The translations under genes and the position numbers were made by a program. This document shows positions 1-11,363 of a stretch of 64,000 nucleotides of DNA, in pieces. Source of the DNA: Cheilinus undulatus (lineage: Eukaryota > Chordata > Actinopteri > Labriformes > Labridae); contig NC_054866.1 in the NCBI RefSeq assembly GCF_018320785.1, positions 13,253,885 to 13,317,884 of the forward strand. Reading direction: 5' to 3'. Every line of letters begins with the position of its first letter. Positions within the stretch are counted from its first letter, which is position 1. The notes below the pieces were generated by a model that did no database searches, was not told where the DNA came from, and was given only the letters and a program-made list of their open reading frames with translations.

Positions 1-1887
1 GCCCATTAACACATATAAAGGTAGTTTGCGATAAGCATATCCACTTCAGCAAATTTTTTCTAAATGAACTAATAATCCATTTTAAATATTGATTCAATCT
101 ATGATTATTATTCAGCACAAATGCTACTAAAATAAGAGCCAGTGAGCCTGTAAGAGTGGAGGTAATGGGCTTCATAATGCTGCATTCATGATCTGGGTTG
201 ATCTGAGTTTCTTACTTTTTACCTCAGCTTTCAGATGTTTATTATTACAGAGGAATTTTTTGGTTTGGCAGTGAAGTCCTGTTTGGAAAAAGGAAACACC
301 TGTGTATTCATTTAAAAAAACTGAAGAAAACTGGTCATTTTTGTTGCATTTTGCATTTTGTGGCTTCATGCTGTAAAGTTCAAAGACCAACATGATCAAG
401 TGTGAAATCAGATCTATCATGATCTATCCTGAATCGGCCTGATACCATCGAGTTTGGTTTCTACAAGATTCCTCAGATAAAGGCACATTTTATAGCGCTT
501 CTCCTGATGCAGCACAAGAGCTGCTGAGGTAATTAGTTAACAAAGCTGTGAATGAGAGTCAAGCTTCACCAGTCAGGTGATTGACAGCTGCCTGTCCCCC
601 CATCGACAGCAGAGATGGTGCATTTACTGGCCTCTGCAAACTTTGACACTCAACCTTAACCCCAATCCACTCACACAGACACTAAATACAACCCTGCTCC
701 CGAACACATGGACACAAAGATGCATGCATGAGAGGAAAAACACATGCACTCACATTCTTCGTTGCTTTCTCAGACACACACGCACATTTAAAAAAATAAC
801 CTCACCCCCTCGGCTCTATATCCCCCCAGCTGTTGTGCCTATAGTGCATACTGGCAGCAGATAAAGAGGGGCCTTATTCTAAAGCGAGCCATTCTACTTG
901 ACCTTCGCTGGGCCTTTTCACTCTTTCACTCCCTTCAAACCGTCTTTGGGGCTCGCTCGCTCTCGGCTCAATGTAGCTAGTCCATCACGGGTGAAGGCTG
1001 GGTCTTGAAGGGGGAATACCCCAAATAGCCCCCTGCCCCCTCCCAATCTACACACACATACGCTAAAGCCCCCCCTACCACCTCCCCTCTCTGAAATCAC
1101 CCTGACTTCAAAGTTGGTGTGCATTCATTAATTGCCCTTTGAATTGATATCAGAGGGTCACAATAAGAGTGTGAAAGGAAAAAGAGGCTTTAATGAAGCA
1201 TAGAGCAGCCATTCATTTGCAGATAACTATGTTTTCATGCTTGAATAGTCATCATGCATAGGCTTATTAGAAAAAACTCACGAGAGAGGGAGGAGTGCGA
1301 GATGAGGAGAGAAGGACAGAGAGCCCCGGGGTAGAGGAGAGTGATTTGGAGCTTGCCACTTGGACCCTCGTGCCCCCTTTTGCCCTCGTGCCCAAGGACT
1401 CATTGAGTGACACATCCATTCTTTCAGCGAACACACAGAGCCCTCTATCAGGCCAGTAATAGCCAATAGCTATTACAGGATCCATCAGAGCATATTGGCT
1501 CTGTGTTGGTCAGATATGAAGAGACAGAATCAGCAATGCACAGGACACAGCTAACAAATATTTACAGTACATGTTTATCAGCTGATTATTTCCTTAAGTA
1601 ATCCTAATTTACAACGCCTCTTTTTTACAATAAAACATAGCAGATCTTCAATGCAAGACACAACTATTAGCTGATATGAGGCCATTTACATCCCAGAGAC
1701 CAAAGAGCCAATGCTTAAACCTTCCCCGGTAAAGTCTCTGAGTTTAAGTATGCTAGCCAGCTTAAACAAGGATGGAAAATATTTTTAGAGAATGCTAACA
1801 TGTGAGTAGGCAGGCACTGCAAAAAGAAAAAATGTCCACAGAAGTTTAAAAAAAAAATCCACTAAGATGAAAGTGTTGATTTAAATT

Positions 1888-2200
1888 AGGGATGTACTGA
1901 TGCATTGGGTTTAGCATCAGTATCGGCCAATACTGACCCTGTTTACAAACCTCAGCCATAAGCCAAATGATGAACAGTTCAGCATCAGTCACCAACGTTT
2001 ATCTCTTTTGCACAATAAATTCTTTTATACCTATCTGCAGAATCAATTATGTTTGATACTGGTCAGAAGAAGCGACCAGTTAGACAAGCTGATCTGTTTT
2101 CATGGTCAAATGGGAGAGAAAAAGAAGTAATGAATAAACGTTGGTATTGGAATTGGCTAAGTTTTTATTTTTAATATCGTATTGGTATTTTCTCAATCAA
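1888..2200. repeat. Degenerate dispersed repeat, ATCGG-type miniature element remnant
   Basis: It opens with GGGATGTACTGATGCATTGG and contains repeated 'atcagtatcggccaat'-like words, closing with 'cgttggtattggaattgg' and 'atcgtattggtatt'. A similar vocabulary ('atatcagcagattagcc', 'tgatactgat') occurs at 36145-36545. Teleost genomes carry abundant miniature DNA elements with this kind of text. Ends and target duplication are not resolved. Confidence 0.35.
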
Positions 2201-2338
2201 AGCACTTCTATTTTAAGAATTAAGATTAAGGCTAAAACCCAATTCACCCCTTTCACCCTAACCCTACATTTTGTGTGTTCAGGTATGAGTAGGGTGTCCC
2301 GATTCTTGTGGGAATAGAGGAGTAGGGTGAAGTGCCAG

Positions 2339-2784
2339 CAGGGGGTGTAGCTAGGGATTTTGGGCCCCCACAAAGAATATTGCACAGGGCTCCCTTAACC
2401 AGCTAGCCAAGCAACAAATGTTGCCTTATTTTTACAAATATCAATGTATGCATTTCAATGTTTTTAACCATGATTTCCCAATTCATGAGCAATATTTTTA
2501 CTACGGTTAAATGACATTTATTTGCATTATTTTGCAGCACTGGACCACACCACTTGGACATTTGTTGAGGGAGAAGCATGGGCCCCCCAGAATTGTATTT
2601 TACTCTATTTGATACAAATTTCAGTCTGTTGACCGATTCATTTAGTCGCTTTTGATTCAATCATGACACTAATTACTAAGAAAAAAAATAAAAACACACT
2701 TTTCATTGCAGGCTTCCAAAGGGCCCCTTCACATTGTGGGCCCAGGTAATCGGTTCCCTTTATCCCCCCTGTGCTAGGCCCATG
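2339..2784. mobile_element. hAT-like miniature element with 8-bp target duplication
   Basis: The block runs from CAGGGGGTGTAGCTAGGG to a right end reading CTAGGCCCATG. It is flanked on both sides by the same 8-mer, AGTGCCAG (2331-2338 and 2785-2792), the target duplication length of hAT transposons. The interior has several GGGCCCC runs pointing in opposite directions (about 2361, 2579, 2721). It has no coding capacity, so it is non-autonomous. It lies in pax3 intron 4. The inverted termini are imperfect, so the exact ends are inferred from the duplication. Confidence 0.55.
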
Positions 2785-3292
2785 AGTGCCAGGGGAATAT
2801 GGCCCATTATATGGAGGTTTTCCTGAGGCAAGCTGAGTGTGAGTGGAAATTTCATCAAGGAAGATTTCACTGTACCCCTTGTAACTATTTTTAAAGGCGC
2901 TAGATGGCACTAGAAATCTGAGGGTAGAGGTAAAAGTTACAAAAATGAATGAGTGCAAGATTCTAAGCTGTACTTTGTCCAGTTTGTTTTACCACTGGCA
3001 AAAAAGACGCATGCTATAAACAGAGAAAAGGAAATTTGATGATAAAATAGTTTCATGTCATGAAAATCCATCAACAAATGACAAAATTGACATGATTTAT
3101 TTTAAAATCCACCTGTTAATTGCTCAACATTTTTAAGAAACTAAGACAAACCTAGCTGGTAACTTCACTTTGATTTTTACTATAAAAAACATTACAGTCA
3201 GAGGCGAAAATGCTCTGTAATGCTGAGAGTGCTGGTTAAAGCCTTCATTTAGTATGAAACATACAATTATAAGCAACTGAAATCACTCCAAA

Positions 3293-3756
3293 TAGGACTG
3301 TCAAATGAATAAGAGTTTTAATGGTGGCTTATCTCAGAGTTTCTGTAGTTAATTGCAATTAATCTAATCTTATGTCACAATATCAAATTCAACTATTTTG
3401 CATTTGAAACTGTTTTAGTTTGCTTTTAGATTTTTGTACCATCTTAAACTAAGGGTAGCTGAACTTCAAGGATAAAGTAACTTGTTATGGATTGGAAAGG
3501 CAACAAGGGAACATTTACTGTAAGGAAGGTGAATGTGTCATAACACGAGGTGTAGATGACTTTTGACTTGTAACTGAAAAGTTACACTAGCGCGCAATGA
3601 TGTGCTTATTTTACATCGCTGAGGCTGCAGGAAAGGCTTAGCCAAAGTGTACTGCAAAGGAAAATAAAGCATGAGTGTAGCTGCGACTAAAACACAAAAT
3701 GCTCTAATTGGGAACCTTAATCAATCATGATTAATGCATTAATGCTGACAGCCCTA
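3293..3756. mobile_element. Non-autonomous DNA element, TAGGGCTGTCA family, copy 1
   Basis: The ends are inverted repeats: TAGGACTGTCA at the left and TGACAGCCCTA at the right. Near the right end are 'attaatgcattaatgc'-type words. Two relatives are in the window: 32745-33085 shares 'cttgttatggattg' and the region ahead of 'ccttaatcaatc', and 40072-40235 is in the opposite orientation. This family resembles the abundant teleost hAT-type elements beginning TAGGGCTGTCAA. No clear target duplication remains, and it encodes nothing. Confidence 0.5.
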
Positions 3757-4009
3757 TTTACAGATGTCTTAGAAAAAAGGTTTGGGAGTAAATATTTAAA
3801 CATTTCAGAGTACTCTTGTTTCTCTGACATCTAAATAAAAACTGCAAACCAGTGAAGCACAAAATTTAATGCAAAAGTCAGTTACTGCTTCAATTCCATG
3901 GCAGGGTAAACATAGAAAACTAGTTCTCCACCTCTTCCTCCCTCCTTCCTCTCCTATTCCCTTCATCCTCTCCTCTCCTCTCCCCTCCTTTGCCCTGGCA
4001 CTGATCCAG

Positions 4010-4430
4010 TTCATGCCCACATATCACATATGCAGCACGCCGCCCTTCACCCCGAGTGGCAGAGCGACCCAAGTTCTCCATTCACTTGCATTATTTACAC
4101 AAACAAAGTCCTACTCGGTTTCTGTGACAAAGCAGGCTAAATCTTTATGGCTCTTTCATGTATTATTCTCCCTTTGTCCCCCGGCCATTGGCCCGGGCCT
4201 CAGATACAATGAGCCTGAGGGAATGGAGGCAGATTGAAGGAATGCGCCTCAATAAACCTAATTATGACATGATGACTGCGCTCACCATGGTAGGGGTTTT
4301 TCAAAGATCCCGGGCTTATTCAATTAGCCCTTTCCAGGATCCCCTTTCACCAAATAAAGTTATCCCTTTGACTGTTTGCATTGCAGAGTGGAATGTGTGC
4401 GTTTGTGTGTGCGTTTGTATATGTGTGCGT
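4010..4430. promoter_or_regulatory. Candidate conserved non-coding element in pax3 intron 4
   Basis: Balanced-composition, non-repetitive sequence stands out from AT-rich surroundings. It contains several ACAAAG/CTTTGT words (SOX and TCF/LEF core) near 4103, 4130 and 4171, a GCCATTGGC at about 4184, and a cluster of CCCGGGCC-type text. No inverted ends or repeat relatives are visible. Function is inferred only from composition, motifs and location in an intron known in mammals to hold Pax3 enhancers. Confidence 0.35.
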
Positions 4431-6089
4431 ACACACGGCTGGTCTAAATGGAAATGTATCAGCCCTCAACAAGGCTCCTCTGTATTATCTGGCTAATTTC
4501 ACCTAACGAAGCAGGGATCCTAAAAGATACACTGTGAAAATGTGAAGCAGGAGGAGGGAGGAGGCGGGACACCGTGACTGTTTTAATCATTAACTTTGTC
4601 TGCAGGGTTAATGACAGTGATGCTGCATGTTTGGTACGCCCCAATCACAGGCCTGCAGGGCAAAAGCTTGAGCCAAATATAAAAATGTTTCATGAGGGGG
4701 AGGGAGATCTCTGAGTATCAATTCCTTTTTCTGTTGAATTATTTACTTATAACTGGGAGGTTAGGGGGAAATTTGGTCTGATTTATATTTACATTTCAAA
4801 ACCTGACAGCTTAATTACTTTATCTGACATTGATTATTTGAGCAACAGGCTGTTCACACCATCTCATCTTTTGCATCCAACTACAATTTCTGATGCTTAA
4901 AGCAACCATTCATAAAAACTGCAGATAATCAGAAATGTATCCAACAGGTGATGGGAAAACAGGACTCAAAGCTTTGGATTGCACTCACTCAGACTGAATT
5001 TCCTCTCAAGTTTTTGAAGGATTTTTATGTGCTGGTGATGAATAAAAACTCCAGATATCACACATGCAACAAAATAATTCAGCTTTAGAGCAGATATCTT
5101 CAGCTTTAAAAGTTTAGAGAAGGGTTGGTGGGGAGCTTAACTCTTTCACTTACTACAGTGCATGCATGACTCTCCAGCTGTAGTAGCTTTATCATCATTG
5201 TCTTTAAAATTCTGAGATGAAATGAACGCCATACAGCTCAGAAAAATCTTGCTAATCCTGTTGGAATAAAAGACCCCGCGGGTGATAATTGTTTATGATA
5301 TTAAGTATCAATAAGGAGCAATATCATTGTTAAAACGCCTGATTTTAGGTTAGGAGAAAATTATGATTCATCAGCTGTTCTACTGAACTGGATGTTGTGA
5401 ATTTTGGGCAAATCTTTATTATAACATTAACACTGAAAGTTGGCTGACTTTGACAAAATCTGTCAGGAAGTAACTTTTTTCTGTCAACATGCATATTTAA
5501 AACTTATAATTATTTGCAGGATTGTAAATAGAGACAGATGTTTGTGCAAGTTATTATGCCAGTTTTTCTTAACACGTGTCTACAGCTAAAGTCCTCATTC
5601 AAATGCATTTGTTTTTTTCTCCTCATTTACTGTCCTGAAGGAGTTTTCTCAACAAGCATACTGCTTCTTTTGTATGAAAGGAAAACTTAAAATAAAAGAT
5701 GAAAACCCCTACAAGCACAAAATCAAGACTTTAAAACTGATTCTCTCCTCCTCAGTCGACAAACTAAAAATGTCTTTTGTCCAAAGCAAATAAATTCAAC
5801 AACTTCTTCATGCATTCAAAAAGAATTTTTGGTTTGTAGCATTGCATAGACTCACTAAAAATTATGGAAATAGATATATAGATAATCGAGGCTGCTTTGC
5901 ATATAATATGTTGGAAAAAAAAAACTTTAAATGCCATGTTATAAAATAAATTCACGCGTTAATGGTGGATACCAAGAACCTAAACTTTGCTGCTCATATC
6001 CTGATTTTTCGGCATTCTGTTTAAGAAAGAGTTAAAAAAAATATTTTTCTAATTATCCCGTAAAATGTCAACAAACAGCCTGATTCGAA

Positions 6090-7400
6090 ACTTTAAAGAT
6101 GAGGACTGACTCTCCTTTGTGCGCTCGGATATGAATCACTCTGTGCGCCGCCGGCTGAGACAAACACAGAGGAAGAGTAGGAAACAGAGGGAGAGGGGCG
6201 GTGTTGCTCTCCAGATGAAAGTGAGATGAAATAAAGGAGTCGATTTAATCTGCTTGAAGAGATTTGGGGAGCAAGTGGCGCAGAAGACAGAGAGGATAAG
6301 GGGGGTAGGTTGAGTTTTCGAAGCTGTGCGCTGCGCATGACGGGTGGCCAGGGCCCCCATTGTGAGGCTGCGCTCCGGGCCAGAGCGGCTCTCTCCGGGG
6401 AGAACATTGGTTCCCATTCAGCGAAAACACTCTTTAATACACTCCCTCCGTCATTAAATGTGACATAGCACAATATCGACATCATTTAGAGGACATTATT
6501 AATGTTCAAGAGGGCAAAGCGGCTGCTCATCAAAGAATCAATAAAAGAGTCTGTCAGTGTTAGCAGCGGCATCCTCAAGGGCGGAGAGACACCGGCCAGT
6601 TTCAGCCTGAATATTATGACAGACAGCAATTATGATTCATCAAAAGACACTTAAGCAGATTAGGCAACTTTGGTCTGTTTATAACGCACTTTCAACCGCG
6701 CAGAAATAAAGTTATTCAATCTAGCGTCTAAAATTACGCAAAAATATAAGTTTTGATATAATTCAAATCTGCGCCTCCCCAAACAGGCACCACTTTTTTG
6801 TCAAGTTGAAAAATACTTGTTCAATTTTTGCGCATACACGTGCACTCAGGGAGCGAGCACGCATCCTTGGGCAATACGTGAGTGGATTTCAGAGGCCTCA
6901 ATTGTCCCTCTGAATGGCTGTGAGCTTCTTTAGCCGACCCCAAAAGGAAACATTTTGTAGGTGAAAACGGCCATTTTCTCTCCGTCTTAACCGTGCCGGA
7001 GCTCTCCCTGAATAATTCATCCTTCATTGCGGCCTCATAGTGTGTTTAGCCGGGGCTTTTCTCTCCTCTTTCTATTTTTTTTGTCTCCTCGGACTGAATT
7101 ATAAACAGGTTGCCTTCTTCTTCTTTAGCGGCGGCCAAAGCTGTTTCCAAGCTGGCCTTTTGTCCGCGCGCAGCCCAAGCGTGAGCCCCAAATAGACTCT
7201 CGCGCTTTTGTCTATCAAGTTCATCCGCGAGCGTCCCGTTGTGCGCGCGAGGCGTGTCTTTGTGAGGAGCTGGAAACCGTTGAACAAATGTTTGATCAAC
7301 TCATCTGGGGGACATTTTGTCTCCTCGGACCAGAGCCCTTTATCTGTCCTCCTCTAAGTGGGGATGAAGAGCACGCTAACCGGGGAATGAGGGGTTAAAT
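6090..7400. promoter_or_regulatory. Candidate conserved non-coding block(s) in pax3 intron 4, CpG-containing
   Basis: This is the largest unique, CpG-containing region of the intron, with many CG dinucleotides around 6120-6480 and 7120-7300 against a CpG-poor background. It holds ATCAAAG (6529-6535) and ATCAAAAG (6639-6646), which match the TCF/LEF core, TGACAGAC near 6616 (MEIS/TGIF-like) and several ATTA cores. The short open frames across it are shadows of the high GC. Likely one or more enhancers. Pax3 is a known Wnt-responsive gene, which fits the TCF/LEF-like sites, but no function is shown by the sequence. Confidence 0.45.
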
Positions 7401-9115
7401 GTTTACAATTATAGAATAGAGTGAGGGAAGTAGGCTAATATTTGAGAAACCTGTTTTGGGGGTTCGTTTAGTTCCTGGTGCTAAACCTGTAATTTGAGAG
7501 ATTCTCGGTGACTTGTTGATTAAGTGTAACAAAGTGGAATAAAATACGACACTTTAACATTTTAGACACATAGCAAGCCTGAAAGCTAAAGAAAGTGAGT
7601 TATGACACTTCATTTTCAGTGTGGTCCCAGAAATTAGCCAGCCCCCTTTCTCTCTAGCAATCTATAATTGAGCCAGTGAGCCAAACTGAAAGCTGTGATT
7701 CATTTTTCTGGAGTAAACATCTTAAATTGTTTAAGGATTAAAAAGACACTTATCAGCACAAATTAGTTTCTGAAAACAAGCAAAGTTATGTTTAAAAGTC
7801 AGAGTAGCGTTTAGAAATGTGGAAAGAGCCAAATAAAATGAATAGCCCAGTGTGACGACATTCCTACTGATTCAGCCGGCAAAGAGAAATGACAGTGAAA
7901 AATGTTAATAGGGCAGAACTAGAGAAATGAAGCCAAAACCATTCTGAAAACTCAAATTCTGCCTGTAAAAGAGGCATTAAGGGAAATGAAGCAAATATAT
8001 AAGAGTCATGGGCTATTTTGTGTCTTGACTTGCAAAGAATTCAACTTTAAATGGGCTTAATTAAGACTAATGACACTGAAAAATAGCCATTATATAAAGG
8101 GATTAAATATGGAGAAAGGTCTGCAGAAGGAAACACTGCAAAAGATTTATCAAAATCACTTAAACTTTAAACTTGATCATGCAATTTACCTCAATTTTCT
8201 AATAACTAATTTCATGTCTTACGTCTTTCCTCACTGTAGGACTGAACAGTTGAAGGTTCTTTAAAAAACAGTTTACGTTTTGTTGTCATTCTACTCATTA
8301 TTTAACAATCATGGCTTAATTTGAAGAGTTTTTCCAGAATACTTTTGGGCATTAGACACTTTTGCACCATGAGTGAAGTTACTGACTAAGTTAGAGAAGT
8401 CCTCTCTATTGGGGGCTACCACAAACAGCCACTGTCACTTGTAATCACATAAGTTGGCCTTCCTTGAGCAGCAGAGATGTTCAAAATCAGGGTATATACA
8501 GAAAATCTGACATTGGACATAATACTTTCTAATGCTTTTAAAAACTTCTTTATACATTTTTAATTACTATCACATCTCAAATATTGAAGCAGTTACAGTA
8601 ACAACACAGTTGCTTATGTTTTGTGTGGACAGTAAGACAAGAATGTGAATTCTGTCTTGTAGTAAATGAAGCTTTATTGGAGCATTTTGAGATCGGACAA
8701 TGAGAAAAAGAACTTGATACCATAAGGTAGCTGAATGACGGGTCTTATTCTTTAGTTTTGTGGCATAAACATTGCTACCTTAAAATCTAGGAGTATCCAT
8801 TCACAAGCAATGCTGTTAAGACAAAAAAACAGTTTTTAAGAAAAAAAAGGGTATAATTGCAAGTTTCAGGATATTTATCATCTCTAGTTCTGAATTTAAG
8901 CACTCATGTGTCGATGACCACTTTTTTGTTACAGCTAAAAAGTCGTAGCTCACAATTATTGAGTTGTAATAATTTCAATAATTTCTCTAGTCCTTAAAGA
9001 ATTCAGGTCAGATCAGGCAGATTGTTAAAAAATCTAAAGTGTGACTAATCTAAAAACCAAAAGCAGAAACACTAGCCAAAACCCTCTTTAGGTTTAAAAA
9101 AAAATCACAAAATCT

Positions 9116-9122
<7 letters not shown>

Positions 9123-9172
<50 letters not shown>
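9123..9172. repeat. (TA)n microsatellite
   Basis: An uninterrupted run of about 25 TA units in pax3 intron 4. It is likely polymorphic between individuals. Confidence 0.98.
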
Positions 9173-9174
<2 letters not shown>

Positions 9175-9839
9175 ACTTATTAACAATTTAAAAAGCCTTC
9201 ATTTTGGCTGAACTGATTCTAAAAGGTATCAACTTTTTATACTTTTTAGGACCCCACAGACTTGAAGGTTGAAGTATGCAATAGAGGGTTACACTCAAAT
9301 AAGCACTGAATTTCAGTTTTGAGCACTTAAAATAATTGATTTTAAACTTGTATTGCACACCTAAAATAATGAAGTTAGCATCAGTATTCAGCAGTCAGAT
9401 ATATTAACTTAGTGTAATTGCAGTGCATTAAAAAAAACGATTTATTTGCTCTCAAAAAGTCAAGTTTAGTTTATTTGCTTTTGAAGCAGGGGTTTCCTCA
9501 TTTTTAAGCTAATATTATTTTACAGTGTAAAGCTTCCACTTTTTACAGTGGGTACCACCGTTTGAACCACTGTAACAGAATCGATCTGTTGCATAAACTG
9601 AATAAATAAACACCCTTACAAGCTCGATCCAACAGAAATGTGAACTACGTCTCTATAATTCATAAAGTAGAGGTACGTTAAAGTGATGAGAGGAAGTTAT
9701 AATGCAGGATGGCTTGTTCACTGCTCATCCACAAGTTAAAATATTAAAATTATGCAGCCTTACTGTAACATGGCTATTCATCCACGATGCTTTTAAAGCC
9801 AAAGCTGAGCACATACACACTAACACATATACACCCCTC

Positions 9840-10060
9840 CTTTCCCGCACAGAGCCATCACCTGCTGCTTGATTTACGGTATGGCCTCATGGGAAAAACA
9901 TTAGCCGGAGAGTTATGGTCGATAAAGAATTCCTAACAAAGGAGGAAACGCTCTCTCCACCCCCAGCCAACAACTTTACAGCATGCTGAAACTTCACGTG
10001 GATGCTTTCTGAAACGCTAAATAAAACTATTGTACTCTACAGCCAAGCAATCTACAGGTT
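9840..10060. promoter_or_regulatory. Possible conserved non-coding element just downstream of pax3 exon 4
   Basis: Unique sequence of moderate GC with CACCTG, GGAAAC and AACAAAGG words, free of repeat ends, 300 bp past the exon 4 donor. Weak evidence, listed because it breaks the AT-rich background. Confidence 0.25.
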
Positions 10061-10358
10061 AAACATGTCGAAATTTTACGTTTTATTCACATTTTCTGGC
10101 TAGATTATCCTGTATAATGTGATTCCGTTATCTATAATTAAAATCAGCAGAAGTAATCCTGATCTGAGAATAAAACCTGTCACCTTAACTTCACTCAGAA
10201 CAGACAGAATATCACATTTAATCTCCCCCCATTGGCCTCACGGTGATTTTATCTGATCCAGCATGGTTCCTCCATGAGATCGCTGTCAGAAAACAGCCAC
10301 AGTCAGACCTATTTTCTTCCACACCATACAGCAAAAATAAGTGGAGCATTGTACTCAC

Positions 10359-10502
10359 ATCTGTCTCCTAAGATGCCTTCAATGCTGTGTTTGGCCCTCC
10401 GGTCGCACTCCTCCAACTCTTTCTTGTCCATCTCATCTTCATCGTCGTCATCATCGCCTTTGCCGCCGAATTTACTCCGCATGATGCGACTGATGGAGCT
10501 TA
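10359..10502 (-). CDS. pax3: pax3 exon 4: end of paired domain, acidic linker and octapeptide
   Basis: Acceptor TTCTACAG precedes the exon and donor GTGAGTAC follows. The 144 nt start and end in phase 1, matching the layout of vertebrate PAX3. Codons give [14 protein letters not shown], the tail of the paired domain (third helix of the RED subdomain), then an unusually acidic run with five consecutive Asp followed by Glu/Asp, then HSIEGILG, a close match to the PAX octapeptide (HSIDGILG type) that recruits Groucho/TLE co-repressors. The exon ends after GDR plus one nucleotide. A plus-strand frame covering 10274-10552 is only the antisense shadow of this exon. The next exon (start of the homeodomain) is outside the window. 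Confidence 0.93.
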
Positions 10503-10850
10503 CTGTAGAAATGGTTTGGAAAAAGGAGGGAAATTATGAAAATGAAAGGTGATAGCTGGGTTATGATACTCAAACGCTAATGTGGGACCCAGATAAATGA
10601 AGGGGAATCATCAAAATTAATGTTACATAAATAAGCCTGACATATTAGTCAGAATAGCAAAGACTTTAAACAAGAAAAGCGACTCATTTGTCTGCTTTTT
10701 GAAACAAGGTTAACACGTAACTTCACTTATTGTATAATAAATTATTTTTTATTTTTAGAGTTAGAATTTCTAGAGGGGTGGTTTCCGGTTAAAAGTCAAA
10801 TAAAATTAATTTACAGCCTATAATAGTTGGTTTATTTCTGCCCTTTTTAC

Positions 10851-10980
10851 CTGTGGGGACGTTGTTGCGGTCACATATCCCATCCTTCAGTAATTTATCC
10901 CGAATCTCCCAGCTAAACATACCCGGGTTTTCCCGCTTGTATTCTTCTATTCTCCTCTCTACGTCCGGCGTTGTCCCCTG
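10851..10980 (-). CDS. pax3: pax3 exon 3: RED subdomain of the paired domain
   Basis: The 130 nt match the usual size of this PAX3 exon. The acceptor reads TTTGAAG then CAG on the minus strand, and the donor is GTAAAAAG. It encodes [19 protein letters not shown] and continues through [20 protein letters not shown] to NVPT, the linker and first helices of the C-terminal half of the paired domain. The AAG-CAG pair at the acceptor is a tandem (NAGNAG) splice site: use of the second AG would drop the first Gln. This mirrors the Q+/Q- isoforms known for Pax3 and Pax7, which differ in DNA binding by the RED half. Intron 3 (10503-10850) is 348 bp and intron 2 (10981-11127) only 147 bp. Confidence 0.95.
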
Positions 10981-11127
10981 CTTCAAAGGTCACAAAAGTC
11001 ACACAGATTATTTCATTTGCTGTGACCTTTAGGGCACAGTGTACATAGGCTATTACATTTACAGGGCAAAATGTAAAGCTAAAACAGAGTTCTCAAGCCT
11101 GTAACGTCCTCTGTCTGCCTGACGTAC

Positions 11128-11363
11128 CTTGGGTTTGCTTCCACCGATGGCCCCCGGTCTGATGGAGCCCGTCTCCTGGTACCGGCACAGGATCTTGGAC
11201 ACGCAGCCGTGGGAGACGCGCAGCTGCCGGGAGATGACGCACGGCCTGATGCCGTGGTGGGCCATCTCCACGATTTTATGTCGGATGTGGTTGGGCAAAG
11301 GTCTGCCATTTATGAAAACTCCTCCAAGCTGGTTTACTCGGCCTTGACCCAACGGGGTAGACA
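11128..11363 (-). CDS. pax3: pax3 exon 2: PAI subdomain of the paired domain
   Basis: The acceptor is AAATGTAG and the donor GTACGTCA. The 236-nt length matches PAX3. It encodes [15 protein letters not shown], then [55 protein letters not shown] and SKPK, which is the beta-hairpin and helix-turn-helix of the N-terminal half of the paired domain, essentially invariant across vertebrate PAX3/PAX7. SKPK (not SKPR) at the exon end and the TGTTPD-type continuation favour PAX3 over PAX7. Frames in the other five readings here are shadows. Confidence 0.97.

Larger units (their letters stand above)
1..10358 (-). other. pax3: pax3 intron 4, 5' portion (gene continues off the left edge)
   Basis: This stretch follows the exon 4 donor (GTGAGTAC at 10358-10351 on the minus strand). 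I see no homeodomain exon in either strand, so the window stops within intron 4. It is AT-rich with a few transposon-derived insertions, listed separately, and several blocks of higher GC, CpG-containing unique sequence that may be regulatory. In mammals intron 4 of PAX3 is long and carries conserved neural tube and neural crest enhancers, so enhancers here are plausible but unproven. Nothing recognisable was found in 1-1880, 4730-6080, 7400-9120 or 9180-9800 apart from simple AT-rich sequence. Confidence 0.8.

Noticed and set aside
3869..4496. Overlapping 112- and 122-codon plus-strand frames in pax3 intron 4
   Set aside because: No domain, no splice context, and the region is better explained as non-coding regulatory candidate sequence.
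1..10358. Search for the pax3 homeodomain exons
   Set aside because: No minus-strand reading resembling the homeodomain was found, so these exons lie outside the window.
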